A DNA stretch of 64,000 nucleotides, from positions 62,001 to 126,000 of the forward strand of contig NZ_JNYJ01000007.1 in assembly GCF_000716715.1 (NCBI RefSeq), in the 5' to 3' direction. A model generated the notes under the pieces. That model was not told the DNA's origin and searched no databases. It saw only the letters and a list, made by a program, of their open reading frames with translations. Shown here in pieces: positions 52,682 to 62,335 of this stretch. Origin of the DNA: Dactylosporangium aurantiacum. Lineage in GTDB: Bacteria > Actinomycetota > Actinomycetes > Mycobacteriales > Micromonosporaceae. A program made the translations under genes and the position numbers. The first letter of the stretch is position 1. Every line of letters starts with the position of its first letter.

Positions 52682-54124
52682 TCACTCCTGTGAGACGTCG
52701 GCGGCCCGCTTGGGCGCGGCTTTCCTGGTGGCCCGTTTCGGTTTGACCTCACCCTGAGCGGTGGCGGCCGGCCCGGCGGCATCCTGACCCCCCGTGCCAC
52801 CGGCGGCCGCCCCGGCGGTGCCGCCGGCCGGGCCGGGAGCGCCGTCGGCCGGGTCGGCGGTGCCGGCGGCCGGGTCGGTGGCGGTCGCGGCCAGCTCGCC
52901 CTCCGCCAGCCGGATCCGCAGCGCCCCGCCGGGGGACACGTCGGCGGCGGCGCGGACCACGGCGCCGTCGGCGCGCTGGACGATCGCGTACCCGCGCTGC
53001 AGGGTCGCCGCGGGCGACAGCGTCCGCAGCCGGGCGAGGGTGTGCGCCAGCTCGGTGCCGGCGCGGTCGAGGCGGTGGCTCAGGTTGCGCGCGGCCCGGT
53101 CGCGCAGCTGGGTCACGTCCGCCGCCCGCTGCTCGATCATGCTCAGCGGCCGGGCGATCGACGGGCGGGACCGGATCGCGTCGAGCCGCTGCTGCTCCCG
53201 GTCGAGCCGGGTCAGCAGGGCCCGGTCGAGGCGCTGCCGGGCCTGCCCGATGAGGCGGAACTCGTCGGCGAGGTCCGGCACGATCCGCTTCGCCGCGTCG
53301 GTCGGCGTGGAGGCGCGCACGTCGGCGACGAAGTCGACCAGCGGCACGTCGGTCTCGTGCCCGACGGCGGACACGACCGGCGTCCGGCAGGCGAACACCG
53401 CCCGGCACAGCGCCTCGTCGGAGAACGGCAGCAGGTCCTCGGTCGAGCCGCCGCCGCGGGCCAGGACGATGACGTCGACCGTCTCGTCGCGGTCGAGCAC
53501 GGCGAGCGCGTCGATGATCTGCGGCACCGCCGACGTGCCCTGCACGGCGACGTTGACGACCCGGAACTCGACGGCGGGCCAGCGGCGCCGGGCGTTGGTC
53601 AGCACGTCACGCTCGGCGGCGCTGGCCCGGCCGGTGATCAGGCCCACCTTGGCGGGCAGGAACGGCAGCCGCCGCTTGCGGGCCCGGTCGAACAGGCCCT
53701 CGGCGGCGAGGAGCTTCTTGAGCTGCTCGAGCCGGGCCAGCAGCTCACCGAGGCCGACCTGGCGGATCTCGTCGGCGCGCAGGCTCAGCGAGCCGCGGGC
53801 GGCGTAGAACTCGGGCCGGGCGTGCACGACGATCCGGGCGCCGTCGGCGAGGCCGGGCGCGCCGAGGTCGACCACGTCGCGGTTGGTCGTGACGGTCAGG
53901 CTCAGGTCCGCGGACGGGTCGCGCAGCGTCAGGAACACGGTGTTGGTGCCGGGCCGGCGGGTGATCTGCGCGACCTGCCCGTCGACCCAGATCCAGCCGA
54001 GCCGGCCGATCCAGGCGCCGATCTTCTGCGACACCACCCGCACGGGCCACGGCGCGTCCGCGGACGACGTCGCGGGAGGAGCCGCGGAGGAGGCGGCCGG
54101 CGAGGACGGTCCGGGCGTGGTCAT
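52682..54124 (-). CDS. xseA: Exodeoxyribonuclease VII large subunit
   Basis: A 480-residue nuclease subunit. OB-fold domain ([16 protein letters not shown]), then the catalytic part [77 protein letters not shown], coiled coil, and a low-complexity Ala/Gly tail ending in a basic stretch. Length without the tail matches XseA. ATG 54124 lies 7 nt after TAGGGT, whose TAG is the stop codon of the upstream response regulator. Confidence 0.94.
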   Translation of the reverse strand: MTTPGPSSPAASSAAPPATSSADAPWPVRVVSQKIGAWIGRLGWIWVDGQVAQITRRPGTNTVFLTLRDPSADLSLTVTTNRDVVDLGAPGLADGARIVVHARPEFYAARGSLSLRADEIRQVGLGELLARLEQLKKLLAAEGLFDRARKRRLPFLPAKVGLITGRASAAERDVLTNARRRWPAVEFRVVNVAVQGTSAVPQIIDALAVLDRDETVDVIVLARGGGSTEDLLPFSDEALCRAVFACRTPVVSAVGHETDVPLVDFVADVRASTPTDAAKRIVPDLADEFRLIGQARQRLDRALLTRLDREQQRLDAIRSRPSIARPLSMIEQRAADVTQLRDRAARNLSHRLDRAGTELAHTLARLRTLSPAATLQRGYAIVQRADGAVVRAAADVSPGGALRIRLAEGELAATATDPAAGTADPADGAPGPAGGTAGAAAGGTGGQDAAGPAATAQGEVKPKRATRKAAPKRAADVSQE

Positions 54125-54134
54125 CCCAGACACC

Positions 54135-54776
54135 CTAGCCGCGCAGGTACGTCAGGACCGCCCGCACCCGGCGGTGGTCGTCCTCGTCCGGCGGCAGGTC
54201 CAGCTTCGCCAGCAGACTGTTGATGTGCTTGGACACCGCGGCCTCCGACACCACCAGGGTCCGGGCGATCGCCGCGTTGGAGCGGCCCTCGGCCATCAGC
54301 GCCAGCACGTCACGCTCCCGTGGCGTCAGCCGTCGCAGCGGGTCCCGGCGGCGGCCCAGCAGCTGCATCACGACCTCCGGGTCCACCACGGTGTGCCCGG
54401 CCGCGACCCGGTCGACGGCGTCCACGAACTCCGTCACGTCGCCGATGCGGTCCTTCAGCAGGTACCCGACGTAGCCGTTGCGGCCGGAGTCCAGCAGCTC
54501 GGCGGCGTACGTCTGCTCCACGTACTGGCTGAGCACCAGCACCGGCAGCAGCGGGTCCGCCGCCCGGAGGGTGATCGCCGCCTGCAGCCCCTCGTCGGTG
54601 AACCCGGGCGGCATCCGCACGTCGGTGACCACGAGGTCGGGGCGCGCCGAGCGGACCGCAGCGACGAGGTCGTCCGCGGTGCCGACGGCCGCGATGACCT
54701 CATGGCCGAAGCGGCGCAGCAGGCCGGCGATCCCCTCCCGGATCAGGATTCCGTCCTCGGCGATCACGACCCGCAC
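54135..54776 (-). CDS. NarL/LuxR-type response regulator
   Basis: A 213-residue regulator. The receiver has Asp52 in LVVTDVRMP and Lys in YLLKDRIGD; the LuxR-type HTH is [43 protein letters not shown]. It overlaps the sensor kinase gene by 13 bp. It may control the divergent ABC system at 56111-59157. Its TAG stop forms part of the xseA -10 box. Confidence 0.94.
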   Translation of the reverse strand: MRVVIAEDGILIREGIAGLLRRFGHEVIAAVGTADDLVAAVRSARPDLVVTDVRMPPGFTDEGLQAAITLRAADPLLPVLVLSQYVEQTYAAELLDSGRNGYVGYLLKDRIGDVTEFVDAVDRVAAGHTVVDPEVVMQLLGRRRDPLRRLTPRERDVLALMAEGRSNAAIARTLVVSEAAVSKHINSLLAKLDLPPDEDDHRRVRAVLTYLRG

Positions 54777-55999
54777 GGCAGCTCCACGTGGACCACCGTA
54801 GGCCCTCCGTGCGGGCTGGCGAGCGCGACGGTCCCACCGACGGCGGCGACCCGGTCGACGAGGCCGGCGAGGCCGGTGCCGCGGGCCGGGTCGGCGCCGC
54901 CCCGCCCGTCGTCGCGGACCTGCACGGTGAGCCGGTCGAACGCGACCGACGCGACGACCCTGGCCCGGTTCGCGCCGCTGTGCTTGGCGACGTTCGCCAG
55001 GGCCTCGACCACGACGAAGTACGCGGTCACCTCGACCGGCCCGGGCAGCCGCGCCGGCAGGGCGATGTCGACGCCGACGGGCAGCGGGGCGCGGTCGGCG
55101 ACCTCCCGCACGGCCGCCGCGAGCCCCCGGTCCGTGAGGATCTTCGGGTGTACGCCCCGGATCAGCTCCCGAAGCTCCGCGAGCGCCTCCTTCGCGAGGT
55201 CGTGCGCGCGGCGCACCGGATCGGCGGCCGGCGAGCCGTCCGGCAGCTCCAGGCGGGCCAGGCCCAGCTGCATGCTCAGCGCCACGAGCCGCTGCTGCGC
55301 GCCGTCGTGCAGGTCGCGCTCGATGCGGCGGCGCTCGACCTCGAACGCGTCGACCAGCCGCGCCCGGGACCGGGTCAGCTCGACCAGCTGCGGGTCCTCC
55401 TCGGCGCGCGGCGCGAGGATCGACCGGGTCATCGCCGCGCGGGCCGCCGCCCACGCCGTCACCGGGTACAGCGCGATCACGCCGAGCACGAGCCCGGCGG
55501 CGCTGCCGGTCATCGTGATGTACAGCGGCTCGTCACGGATGTAGAGCGGCCCGCACAGCAGCGCCGTCACCGCCCAGGTGGCCACGCCGAACACGATCAT
55601 GTCCAGCCAGGTCAGGATCGACGTGAGCACGATCGCGTACCCCAGCTCCCGCCAGGTCGCCTGCTCCCGCAGCCGGGTCCTCACCCACGCCCGCAGCCCC
55701 GGCTCGGCGACGCGACGGTGCTGGTCCGGCAGCGTGACCGCGTCGACCAGGCGCAGCCGCCACCGCTCGATCCGGGCGACCGCGATCCCGGACAGCGCGA
55801 ACGCCAGCAGCGCCGCCAGGCCGATCACCACCAGCGTCAGGACCATGCCGAGCAGCATCAGGGCGGCCAGCACCGCGCCGGTGGCGACGCCCAGGACGGC
55901 GCCGCTGCCCAGGTACAGCAGCGACCGCCACGGCCACGACGAGGTCAGGAACTTCGCCGGTGGCAGCGTCAGCGACTCCAACGCGGATCGGACCTGCAC
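54764..55999 (-). CDS. NarL-family sensor histidine kinase
   Basis: A 411-residue membrane kinase. Four to five helices (about 30-75 and 120-190) form a sensor region, followed by HisKA_3 with His231 (ERDLHDGAQQRLVALSMQL), LRELIRGVHPKILTDRGL and a short ATPase domain (VVVEALANVAKHS, VRDDGRGGAD). It phosphorylates the adjacent LuxR-type regulator. GTG 55999 is leaderless, with TAGCCT 7 nt upstream. Divergent to an ABC transporter, as in many antibiotic-response loci. Confidence 0.94.
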   Translation of the reverse strand: MQVRSALESLTLPPAKFLTSSWPWRSLLYLGSGAVLGVATGAVLAALMLLGMVLTLVVIGLAALLAFALSGIAVARIERWRLRLVDAVTLPDQHRRVAEPGLRAWVRTRLREQATWRELGYAIVLTSILTWLDMIVFGVATWAVTALLCGPLYIRDEPLYITMTGSAAGLVLGVIALYPVTAWAAARAAMTRSILAPRAEEDPQLVELTRSRARLVDAFEVERRRIERDLHDGAQQRLVALSMQLGLARLELPDGSPAADPVRRAHDLAKEALAELRELIRGVHPKILTDRGLAAAVREVADRAPLPVGVDIALPARLPGPVEVTAYFVVVEALANVAKHSGANRARVVASVAFDRLTVQVRDDGRGGADPARGTGLAGLVDRVAAVGGTVALASPHGGPTVVHVELPCGS

Positions 56000-56110
56000 G
56001 CCGGTGAGGCTACCGACCGCGCGGCCCCGGGCACGGTAACGCTGGCTTTACCTTCGACTGTCGGCGCAGCGCGACTGTGCCGGGGCCCGCGACGCGGTTG
56101 GCTCAGCGGT

Positions 56111-56854
56111 GTGACGACGACATTGCACACCCGCCAGGCCGTCGAGCTGCACGGGGTCACCCGCCGGTACGGCACCGGCGAGCGGGCCGTGACCGCCCTG
56201 GACAGGGTCTCCGTCGGGTTCGCCCCGGCGAGCTTCACCGCCGTGATGGGCCCCTCCGGCTCCGGCAAGTCCACGCTGCTGCACTGCGCGGCCGGCCTCG
56301 ACGAGGTGAGCGACGGCAGCGTCCTCGTCGACGGCGTCGAGCTCGGCCCGCTGCGCCAGAAGGCCCGCACCCGGCTGCGGCGCGACCGGATCGGCTTCGT
56401 GTTCCAGGCGTTCAACCTCGTCGGGGCGCTGACGGCGGCGCAGAACGTGGAGCTGCCGCTGCGCCTGGCCGGCCGGCGCGCCGCACCCGGGCAGGTCGAG
56501 GCGATGCTCGCCGAGGTCGGCCTCGCCGACCGGGCCGGGCACCGGCCGGGCGAGCTGTCCGGCGGCCAGCAGCAGCGGGTGGCGATCGCCCGCGCGCTCG
56601 CGACCCGGCCCGTCGTCGTGTTCGCCGACGAGCCGACCGGCGCGCTGGACGCGGCCGCGTCCCGGGAGGTCCTGCGGCTGCTGCGGGCCGCCGTCGACCG
56701 GCACGCCCAGACGGTCGTCATGGTCACCCACGACCCGCTCGCCGCGGCGTACGCCGACCGGGTGCTCTTCCTCGCCGACGGCGTGATCGTCGAGGACCTG
56801 CACGGGCCGAGCGGCGCCGGGCAGATCGCGACCCGGATGGCGGCGCTGTCATGA
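56111..56854 (+). CDS. ABC transporter ATP-binding protein (MacB/LolD type)
   Basis: A 247-residue ATPase. Walker A GPSGSGKSTLLHCAAGLD, the LolD/MacB hallmark FVFQAFNLVGALTAAQNVELPL, signature LSGGQQQRVAIARAL, Walker B VVFADEPTGALD and H-loop VTHDPLAA. It powers the FtsX-like permease encoded next, with an ATGA overlap. GTG start; the Shine-Dalgarno is weak. Likely controlled by the divergent two-component system. Confidence 0.95.
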   Translation: MTTTLHTRQAVELHGVTRRYGTGERAVTALDRVSVGFAPASFTAVMGPSGSGKSTLLHCAAGLDEVSDGSVLVDGVELGPLRQKARTRLRRDRIGFVFQAFNLVGALTAAQNVELPLRLAGRRAAPGQVEAMLAEVGLADRAGHRPGELSGGQQQRVAIARALATRPVVVFADEPTGALDAAASREVLRLLRAAVDRHAQTVVMVTHDPLAAAYADRVLFLADGVIVEDLHGPSGAGQIATRMAALS

Positions 56855-59157
56855 CCTTCGCATCTGTCCGGCACCGGTGGGCCGGGTTCCTCGGCACGTT
56901 CGTGGCGCTGTTGCTCGGCGTCGCCGTCATCTCCGGCAGCCTCACCCTGTGGGCCGCCGCCCAGCCGCGCGTCCCCGACCACCTCGCCGCCGCCGACGCC
57001 GTGGTCGCCTCGCCGGCGTTCCAGCCCGCCGGCGGTGGTTTCCCCGTGTACCGGCCGTGGTCGCCGGACGAGGTCGACACGCTCGTGCGCCGGCTGTCGG
57101 CCACGCCCGGCGTGCTGTCCGCGGTGCCGGTCCGCACGTTCTACGCGCAGCGGCTCGCCGGTGGCGCGCCGGTCGGTGACCCCGCCGAGGCCGTCCACGG
57201 TGGCCAGTCGTGGTCGTCGGCCGGGCTCGGGGGGTACGAGCTGCGCGGCGGCCATCCACCGGTCGCCTCCGGCGAGGTCGTCGTGCCCGCCGCGGCCGGC
57301 GTGCCGGTCGGCGCCGCGCTGCCCGTGCTCACCGCCGCCGGCCCCGCGACCTGGACCGTTACCGGGGTGAGCGACGGGCCGGGCCTCTACGTCGACGACG
57401 CCACCGCGGCCGGCCTGGCGGACGGCGTACGGGTGATCGGCGTGCGCCTCGCCCCCGGCACCTCCGCCGCCGCGCTCGACGCCGGAGGGCTGGGCACGGT
57501 CCTGACCGGTGCCGCGCGCTCGGCCGTGGAGTGGGAGCGCGACACCAGGACCCGGTGGATCGGGGCGCAGCTCATCATCGCCACCGTCCTCGTCGGCGGG
57601 TTCGTCGCCGTGTTCGTGGTCTCCTCGACGTGCGCGTTCGCCGTCACCTCCCGCCGCCGCGAGCTCGGCCTGCTGCGCGCCGTCGGCGCCACCCCCGGGC
57701 AGGTGCGGCGGCTGCTGCTCACCGAGATCGTCGTGGTCGCCCTGCTCGCCGGGGTGCCGGGCGCGCTGCTCGGCGCGTTCACCGCGCCGCTGCTGGCCGG
57801 CCCGTTCGTGGCCGTCGGCCTGGAACCGGCCGGGTTCACCGTCGGCGTGTCCTGGTGGGCGCTGGGCGGTTCGGTCCTCGCCGGGCTCGTCGTCGGCGCC
57901 GCCGGGGTGTGGCTGTCCGCGCGCCGCGCCGGCCGGCTGTCGCCGCTGGACGCGCTGCGCGACGCGGCCGTGCAGCGGCGGCCGATGACCCGCACCCGCT
58001 GGGCGGCCGGCGGGCTCGCCGCCCTCGCCGGCGGCGGCCTCGCGCTGCTGCTGCCCGGCGCCACCGCGCAGGACAAGCCGACGATCGTGCTGCTGTCGGC
58101 GATGGCGCTGCTGGTCGCCGCCGCGCTGCTCGCCCCGGTGCTGGTCGTGCCGCTGGTCCGGCTGCTGCCGGCGGGCCGGGGCGCCACCGGGGTCCTGGTG
58201 CGGGGCGCGGCCAGCGTCGCCGCGCGGCGCCTGGCCTCGGTCGCGGCGCCGGTGCTCGCCGCGGTCGGCTTCGCGGTGCTGCTGGTCGGCACGTTCCGGA
58301 CCGCGTCGGAGGCGGTGAACATCGAGGACGCGGCGGCCATCCCGGCCACGGCGGTCGCGGCCGGCTCGTCCGCCGTGCCGGGCCTGTCCGAGGCGGCCGT
58401 GCGGGCCCAGCGGGGCGCGTCGACGCTGCCGACGGTCGTGTACCTGCCGTCCGGCGAGCCCGTTTCCGCGGTCGGCGGCGACGCGTCGTTCTCGGCGCCG
58501 GCCGTGCTCGGCTTCCAGGCCGGCCAGCGGGTGGCGCTGCGGTTCGCCGACGGCACGGTGCACACGCTCACGGTGTCGGCGGTCGCACCGGCTTCGTCGG
58601 TGCTGGAGCTGCCCCGGGACCTGGTCCGCCGGCACGACCCCAACGCCCTCACCCCGGTCGTGCACCTGTCGGGGCCGTTCGTGCCGTCGCCGGGCGCCAC
58701 CGAGATGACCGCCCGGGCCTACGTCGAACGCGAGGCATCCTCCGAGAACGACCTGGTCGACCTGTTCCTGGCGGTGCTGCTGGGCATCTCCGTCGGCTAC
58801 ACGGCCCTCGCCGTGGCCAACACCGTGCTCATGGCCACCCACGCCCGGCGGCAGGAGCTGATCACCCTGCACCGCACCGGCGCCACCACCGGCCAGACCG
58901 TACGCGTCGTGGTCGTCGAGTCACTCCTCGCCGTCGTCCTCGGCGTGGCCCTGGGCCTCGCGGTGGCCGTGCCGGCCCTGTTCGAGGCCCGAGCCGGCCT
59001 GCAGGAAGAGATCGGCGCGCCTGTGACGCTCGTCATGCCGTGGGCGACCCTGGCCGCGGTGGCGGGTGGCTGCGCGCTGCTCGCGGCCTGCGCCAGCACG
59101 CTGCCGTTTCTGCGGCGGAGGATGTTGTCGGTGGGGGCACGTACCATGGCGGGGTGA
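56851..59157 (+). CDS. ABC transporter permease, FtsX-like, two-module
   Basis: A 768-residue membrane protein with two FtsX modules. The first ends in a three-helix core starting [23 protein letters not shown] with [26 protein letters not shown]. The second core starts [24 protein letters not shown] with [20 protein letters not shown]. Large extracellular domains lie between. Such exporters act on lipoproteins, peptides or antibiotics. Its last bases hold the promoter of ispH. Confidence 0.93.
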   Translation: MTFASVRHRWAGFLGTFVALLLGVAVISGSLTLWAAAQPRVPDHLAAADAVVASPAFQPAGGGFPVYRPWSPDEVDTLVRRLSATPGVLSAVPVRTFYAQRLAGGAPVGDPAEAVHGGQSWSSAGLGGYELRGGHPPVASGEVVVPAAAGVPVGAALPVLTAAGPATWTVTGVSDGPGLYVDDATAAGLADGVRVIGVRLAPGTSAAALDAGGLGTVLTGAARSAVEWERDTRTRWIGAQLIIATVLVGGFVAVFVVSSTCAFAVTSRRRELGLLRAVGATPGQVRRLLLTEIVVVALLAGVPGALLGAFTAPLLAGPFVAVGLEPAGFTVGVSWWALGGSVLAGLVVGAAGVWLSARRAGRLSPLDALRDAAVQRRPMTRTRWAAGGLAALAGGGLALLLPGATAQDKPTIVLLSAMALLVAAALLAPVLVVPLVRLLPAGRGATGVLVRGAASVAARRLASVAAPVLAAVGFAVLLVGTFRTASEAVNIEDAAAIPATAVAAGSSAVPGLSEAAVRAQRGASTLPTVVYLPSGEPVSAVGGDASFSAPAVLGFQAGQRVALRFADGTVHTLTVSAVAPASSVLELPRDLVRRHDPNALTPVVHLSGPFVPSPGATEMTARAYVEREASSENDLVDLFLAVLLGISVGYTALAVANTVLMATHARRQELITLHRTGATTGQTVRVVVVESLLAVVLGVALGLAVAVPALFEARAGLQEEIGAPVTLVMPWATLAAVAGGCALLAACASTLPFLRRRMLSVGARTMAG

Positions 59158-60146
59158 CTGGTTCGAAGCGCGTCCTGCTCGCCAAGCCCCGCGGCTACTG
59201 CGCCGGTGTCGACCGTGCCGTCCAGACGGTCGAGGAGGCGCTGAAGCTCTACGGCGCGCCGATCTACGTCCGCAAGGAGATCGTGCACAACAAGCACGTG
59301 GTCAGCACGCTGCAGGCCAAGGGCGCCATCTTCGTGGAGGAGAACGAGGAGGTGCCCGAGGGCGCCACCGTCGTCTTCTCCGCCCACGGCGTCGCCCCCG
59401 AGGTCCACGAGCAGGCCGCCGCCCGCTCGCTGAAGGCCATCGACGCCACCTGCCCGCTGGTCACCAAGGTCCACCAGGAGGCCCGCCGGTTCGCCGCCGA
59501 GGACTACGACATCCTGCTCATCGGTCACGAGGGGCACGAAGAGGTCATCGGCACGGCCGGCGAGGCCCCCGCCCACATCCAGCTGGTCGACGGCCCCGAG
59601 GGTGTCGACAAGGTCACCGTCCGCGACCCCGCCAAGGTGGTCTGGCTCTCCCAGACCACCCTCTCGGTCGACGAGACCCTGGAGACGGTCGCCCGCCTCA
59701 AGACCAAGCTGCCCCTGCTGATGTCCCCGCCCAGCGACGACATCTGCTATGCCACGTCCAACCGGCAGGACGCCGTCAAGGCCATGGCCCCCAACTGCGA
59801 CGTCGTCCTCGTCGTCGGCTCCCAGAACTCGTCCAACTCGCAGCGCCTGCGCGAGGTCGCCGTCGACGCGGGCGCCCGCGCCGGCTACCTCATCGACTAC
59901 GCCTCCGAGATCCAGGACGAGTGGCTCGCCGGCGCCACCACCGTCGGCGTCACCTCCGGCGCCTCGGTCCCCGACGAGCTGGTCATGGAGGTCCTCGACC
60001 ACCTGGCCGCCCGCGACTTCACCGACGTCGCCGAGATCACCACCGCGCAGGAGAAGCTGGTCTTCTCCCTGCCGCAGGAGCTCAAGCGCGACATGAAGGC
60101 CAGCGCCGCCGCCCGCGCCGCCGAGGTGGCCAAGACCCTGTCGTGA
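59154..60146 (+). CDS. ispH: 4-hydroxy-3-methylbut-2-enyl diphosphate reductase
   Basis: A 330-residue iron-sulfur enzyme that makes IPP and DMAPP in the last step of the MEP pathway. The three cluster Cys are Cys16 ([12 protein letters not shown]), Cys100 ([12 protein letters not shown]) and Cys198 ([11 protein letters not shown]). The catalytic region SAHGVAP, the His motif GHEGHEEV, and [16 protein letters not shown] are intact. GTG 59154 overlaps the permease stop (GTGA) but has its own TACCAT box 6 nt upstream, inside the permease gene. It would feed the prenyltransferase at 37056. Confidence 0.97.
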   Translation: MTGSKRVLLAKPRGYCAGVDRAVQTVEEALKLYGAPIYVRKEIVHNKHVVSTLQAKGAIFVEENEEVPEGATVVFSAHGVAPEVHEQAAARSLKAIDATCPLVTKVHQEARRFAAEDYDILLIGHEGHEEVIGTAGEAPAHIQLVDGPEGVDKVTVRDPAKVVWLSQTTLSVDETLETVARLKTKLPLLMSPPSDDICYATSNRQDAVKAMAPNCDVVLVVGSQNSSNSQRLREVAVDAGARAGYLIDYASEIQDEWLAGATTVGVTSGASVPDELVMEVLDHLAARDFTDVAEITTAQEKLVFSLPQELKRDMKASAAARAAEVAKTLS

Positions 60147-60157
60147 CGCTGCCTCCC

Positions 60158-60241
60158 GCTCGGTCCGCTGCTCGGCCTGCCGCTCGGTCCGTTGCCTGGT
60201 CTGCTGCTTGGTCCGCTGCTTGGTCCGCTGCCTGGTCGGCT
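60158..60241. repeat. Seven copies of a degenerate 12-bp repeat
   Basis: Units like GCTCGGTCCGCT repeat every 12 bp from 60158 to 60241 between the convergent ispH and a hypothetical gene. Two units are identical (60106+12n phase: 60106 not included; 60206-60217 and 60218-60229). Confidence 0.8.
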
Positions 60242-60630
60242 CAGCGGGCGGTGGCGATGACGCTGACCGGCGGGTCGCCGTGCGTGTACAGGGTGTCCAC
60301 GACCACCTTCAGCCCCGGGTTGGCCCTGACCCGGTCGTAGGCCCGCACCTTGATCCGGTCCCGGTCGAACTCGATGCGCTCCCTGTTGTTCGGCTGGTAC
60401 CGGACCCAGGTCTCCTCCCCGATCATCGGCCCCGCCGTCCCGCGCAGCTTCACCGTGATCGAAGCCAGGAACGGCGCCGCCCCGTCGGGAAACACGTGCA
60501 CCCCCACGGTGTAGCTCGCCGCCCGCGTATGCCCGTGCTGGTCGACACTCTGCAGCCCGAGGTCGACGTGGGCGATCTCCCCGCGAGCGGTGACCGCGTT
60601 GGCGCCGGGTTTCCGGCCGAATCCGAACAT
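60241..60630 (-). CDS. Conserved hypothetical protein
   Basis: A 129-residue protein of unknown function: MFGFGRKPGANAVTARGEIAHVDLGLQ, then a beta-rich segment (SYTVGVHVFPDGAAPFLASITVKLRG) and WVRYQPNNRERIEFDRDRIKVRA. No signal peptide or membrane helix. ATG 60630 lies 7 nt after TAGCGT, a leaderless start that supports it being a real gene. Nothing in the neighbourhood indicates its role. Confidence 0.75.
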   Translation of the reverse strand: MFGFGRKPGANAVTARGEIAHVDLGLQSVDQHGHTRAASYTVGVHVFPDGAAPFLASITVKLRGTAGPMIGEETWVRYQPNNRERIEFDRDRIKVRAYDRVRANPGLKVVVDTLYTHGDPPVSVIATAR

Positions 60631-60713
60631 GCCCGGGACGCTAGCCCCTCACCCCACCACCCGCGATCATGTGCCCGACACTGCCGCCCTCCGGTTCCCA
60701 CCGCCCCCGACCA

Positions 60714-60767
60714 GTTGACCTTGGACGTTTTGCCCGCCTATAGCCGGCCAAAGTGTCCAAGGTCAAC
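60714..60767. repeat. 54-bp near-perfect palindrome
   Basis: Perfect 13-bp outer arms GTTGACCTTGGAC (60714-60726) and GTCCAAGGTCAAC (60755-60767). Pairing continues inward to a TATA centre (60739-60742) with two mismatches and two G-U pairs. It is locally AT-richer than its surroundings. It could be a cruciform, a large operator or a REP/MITE-like element. Confidence 0.85.
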
Positions 60768-61494
60768 ACACACCGCCCACCCGGCGGACGCAGCGGCCTT
60801 CGTCCGCGGCTGCCTCGGTCGGTCTGCGGGCCGGCCGTGTACGGCTCGGCGGGCAAGCGGTGTGGCGTCCGGTGAACCGCCAGCCGCGGCGCGGTCCGAG
60901 CAGGCGCCGGTCGAGGGCGCCGGTCGAGGACGCCGGTCGGAGGCGGCGGTCGGAGGCGGCGGTCGGAGGCGGCGGAAAGGGGCCGGGCCACCCGCGAGGC
61001 GCCGCCGCACGCCTCGCGCCAGGTCTCGAACCGACGGCCATTCCCGACGCGGCAATCAGGAAGCCGGCCGCCAGAGCAACGGTGGAAGGCGGGGATGGTG
61101 CGGAGCCAGGTGGTGCGCAGCGGGGCGGCCGGCGACCGAGCGGCAAGACGGCAGGCAGAAGGGCCCTGGTCACCGGGGCGGGGCCGGCTGAGCGATGGAG
61201 GCGAGCGGCCGGCAGAGGCCCTGCGGACGACCGAGGCGGTGGTCCGTCGGGCGACGGGGCGAAGCGGCATCGGGGGTGCGCGAGGCGGTCGAGCCCGGCG
61301 AGGCGGTCGGCAGCGGGCCGGCCCGAGAAGAGCGGTGGACCAGGCCAAGGCGGCGGCAGTTGCCCGGTAGGACAGGAGCGGTAGACGGACCGGGCTGGCT
61401 GGGCAGTGGAGCAGCAGGAAGAGCGGCGGTGCACGGGGTCGGGACCCCGTGGCCAGCGGCACAGAGGCGCGCGACACGCGGGCGAGATGGCGCC

Positions 61495-62335
61495 GGTGGT
61501 CAGGAGGGTGGGTCTTCGCGGGGCGCGCCGAGCAGCACCTCATCGAAGCGCGGAGCGGGTGGATCGGTGGACAGGGCGAGGCGGTGGACGGTCGCCTGGC
61601 AGGGAGAGCCGAGGCGACGGGCCGGGCGGCGGGCGCGCGGCACAGGCGGTGGGCTGGCGGGACAGCAGTGCAGGCAAAGTGCGGGCGGGGCGATGGTCAG
61701 GTGGGTGGTCTCCGCGGAGAGCGGCGAACAGCACCTCGTCCTCGGGCTCGGCGGGCCTGGCGGGCTCGGCGGACACGGCGGGACAAGAGCGGGCGGGGTG
61801 GTGGTCAGGTGGGTGAGTCTTCGCGGGGCGCGGCGAGCAGCACCTCATCGGGGCGCTGAGCGGGCGGATGCGTGGACTGGCCAAGGTGGTGGATGGTCGG
61901 CTGGCAGGGAGAGGCGCGGTGACGGGCCGGGCGGCGGGCTCGCGGCACAGGTGATGGCTCGCGGCACAGGTGGTGGCTGGCATAGGCGCGCGAAGCGGGC
62001 GGGCGGTAAAGGGCTCACGGCATAGGCGGTGGGCTGGCGGCACAGCGGTGCGGAGCGGGCGGGGCGGTGGGCCGGCGGCGCAGCGGTGCGGAGCGGGCGG
62101 GGCGGTGGGCCGGCGGCGCAGCAGCGCGTGCAAGGTGCGGGCAGGGCGATGGTCAGGTTGGTGGTCTCCGCCGGGGCCCGGCAAGCAGCACCTCGTCCTC
62201 GGGCTCGGCGACCCTCGGCGACCCTCGGCGGGCCTCGGCGGACCCGGCGGACCCGGCGGAGAAGTGCGGGCTGGGTGGTGGTCAGGTGGATGGGTCTTCG
62301 CGGAGCGCGGCGAGCAGCATCTCGTACTCGGACTC
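61495..62335 (-). repeat. Decayed repeats of the rmuC 3' end
   Basis: Segments beginning at 61495, 61695, 61801 and 62151 each resemble the true rmuC terminus at 62278-62335. On the minus strand they encode DEVLLGAPREDPPS-stop, PEDEVLFAALRGDHPP, DEVLLAAPREDSPT-stop and PEDEVLLAG-PRRRPPT, against EYEMLLAALREDPST-stop in rmuC. The blocks between 61546-61694 and 61851-61960 are also similar to each other. Confidence 0.75.
62026..62139. repeat. 38-bp tandem repeat
   Basis: Units starting GCGGTGGGCYGGCGGC at 62026, 62064 and 62102 (38 bp apart); the third diverges after GCGCAGC. It is embedded in the decayed rmuC-end array. Confidence 0.85.

Larger units (their letters stand above)
60631..62281. 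other. 1.65-kb gene-free, repeat-rich region
   Basis: No frame here looks like a real gene: the long open frames are Arg/Ala/Gly/Pro-rich, mutually overlapping and lack recognisable motifs or starts. It contains the 54-bp palindrome (60714-60767), short GGAGGCGGCGGTC repeats near 60938-60972, and the decayed rmuC-end array (61495-62277). Confidence 0.7.

Noticed and set aside
60641..62281. Open frames of 130-300 codons in the gene-free region before rmuC
   Set aside because: Products are Arg/Pro/Ala/Gly-rich with no motif, no RBS and no leaderless -10; codon third positions do not show the coding bias of neighbours.
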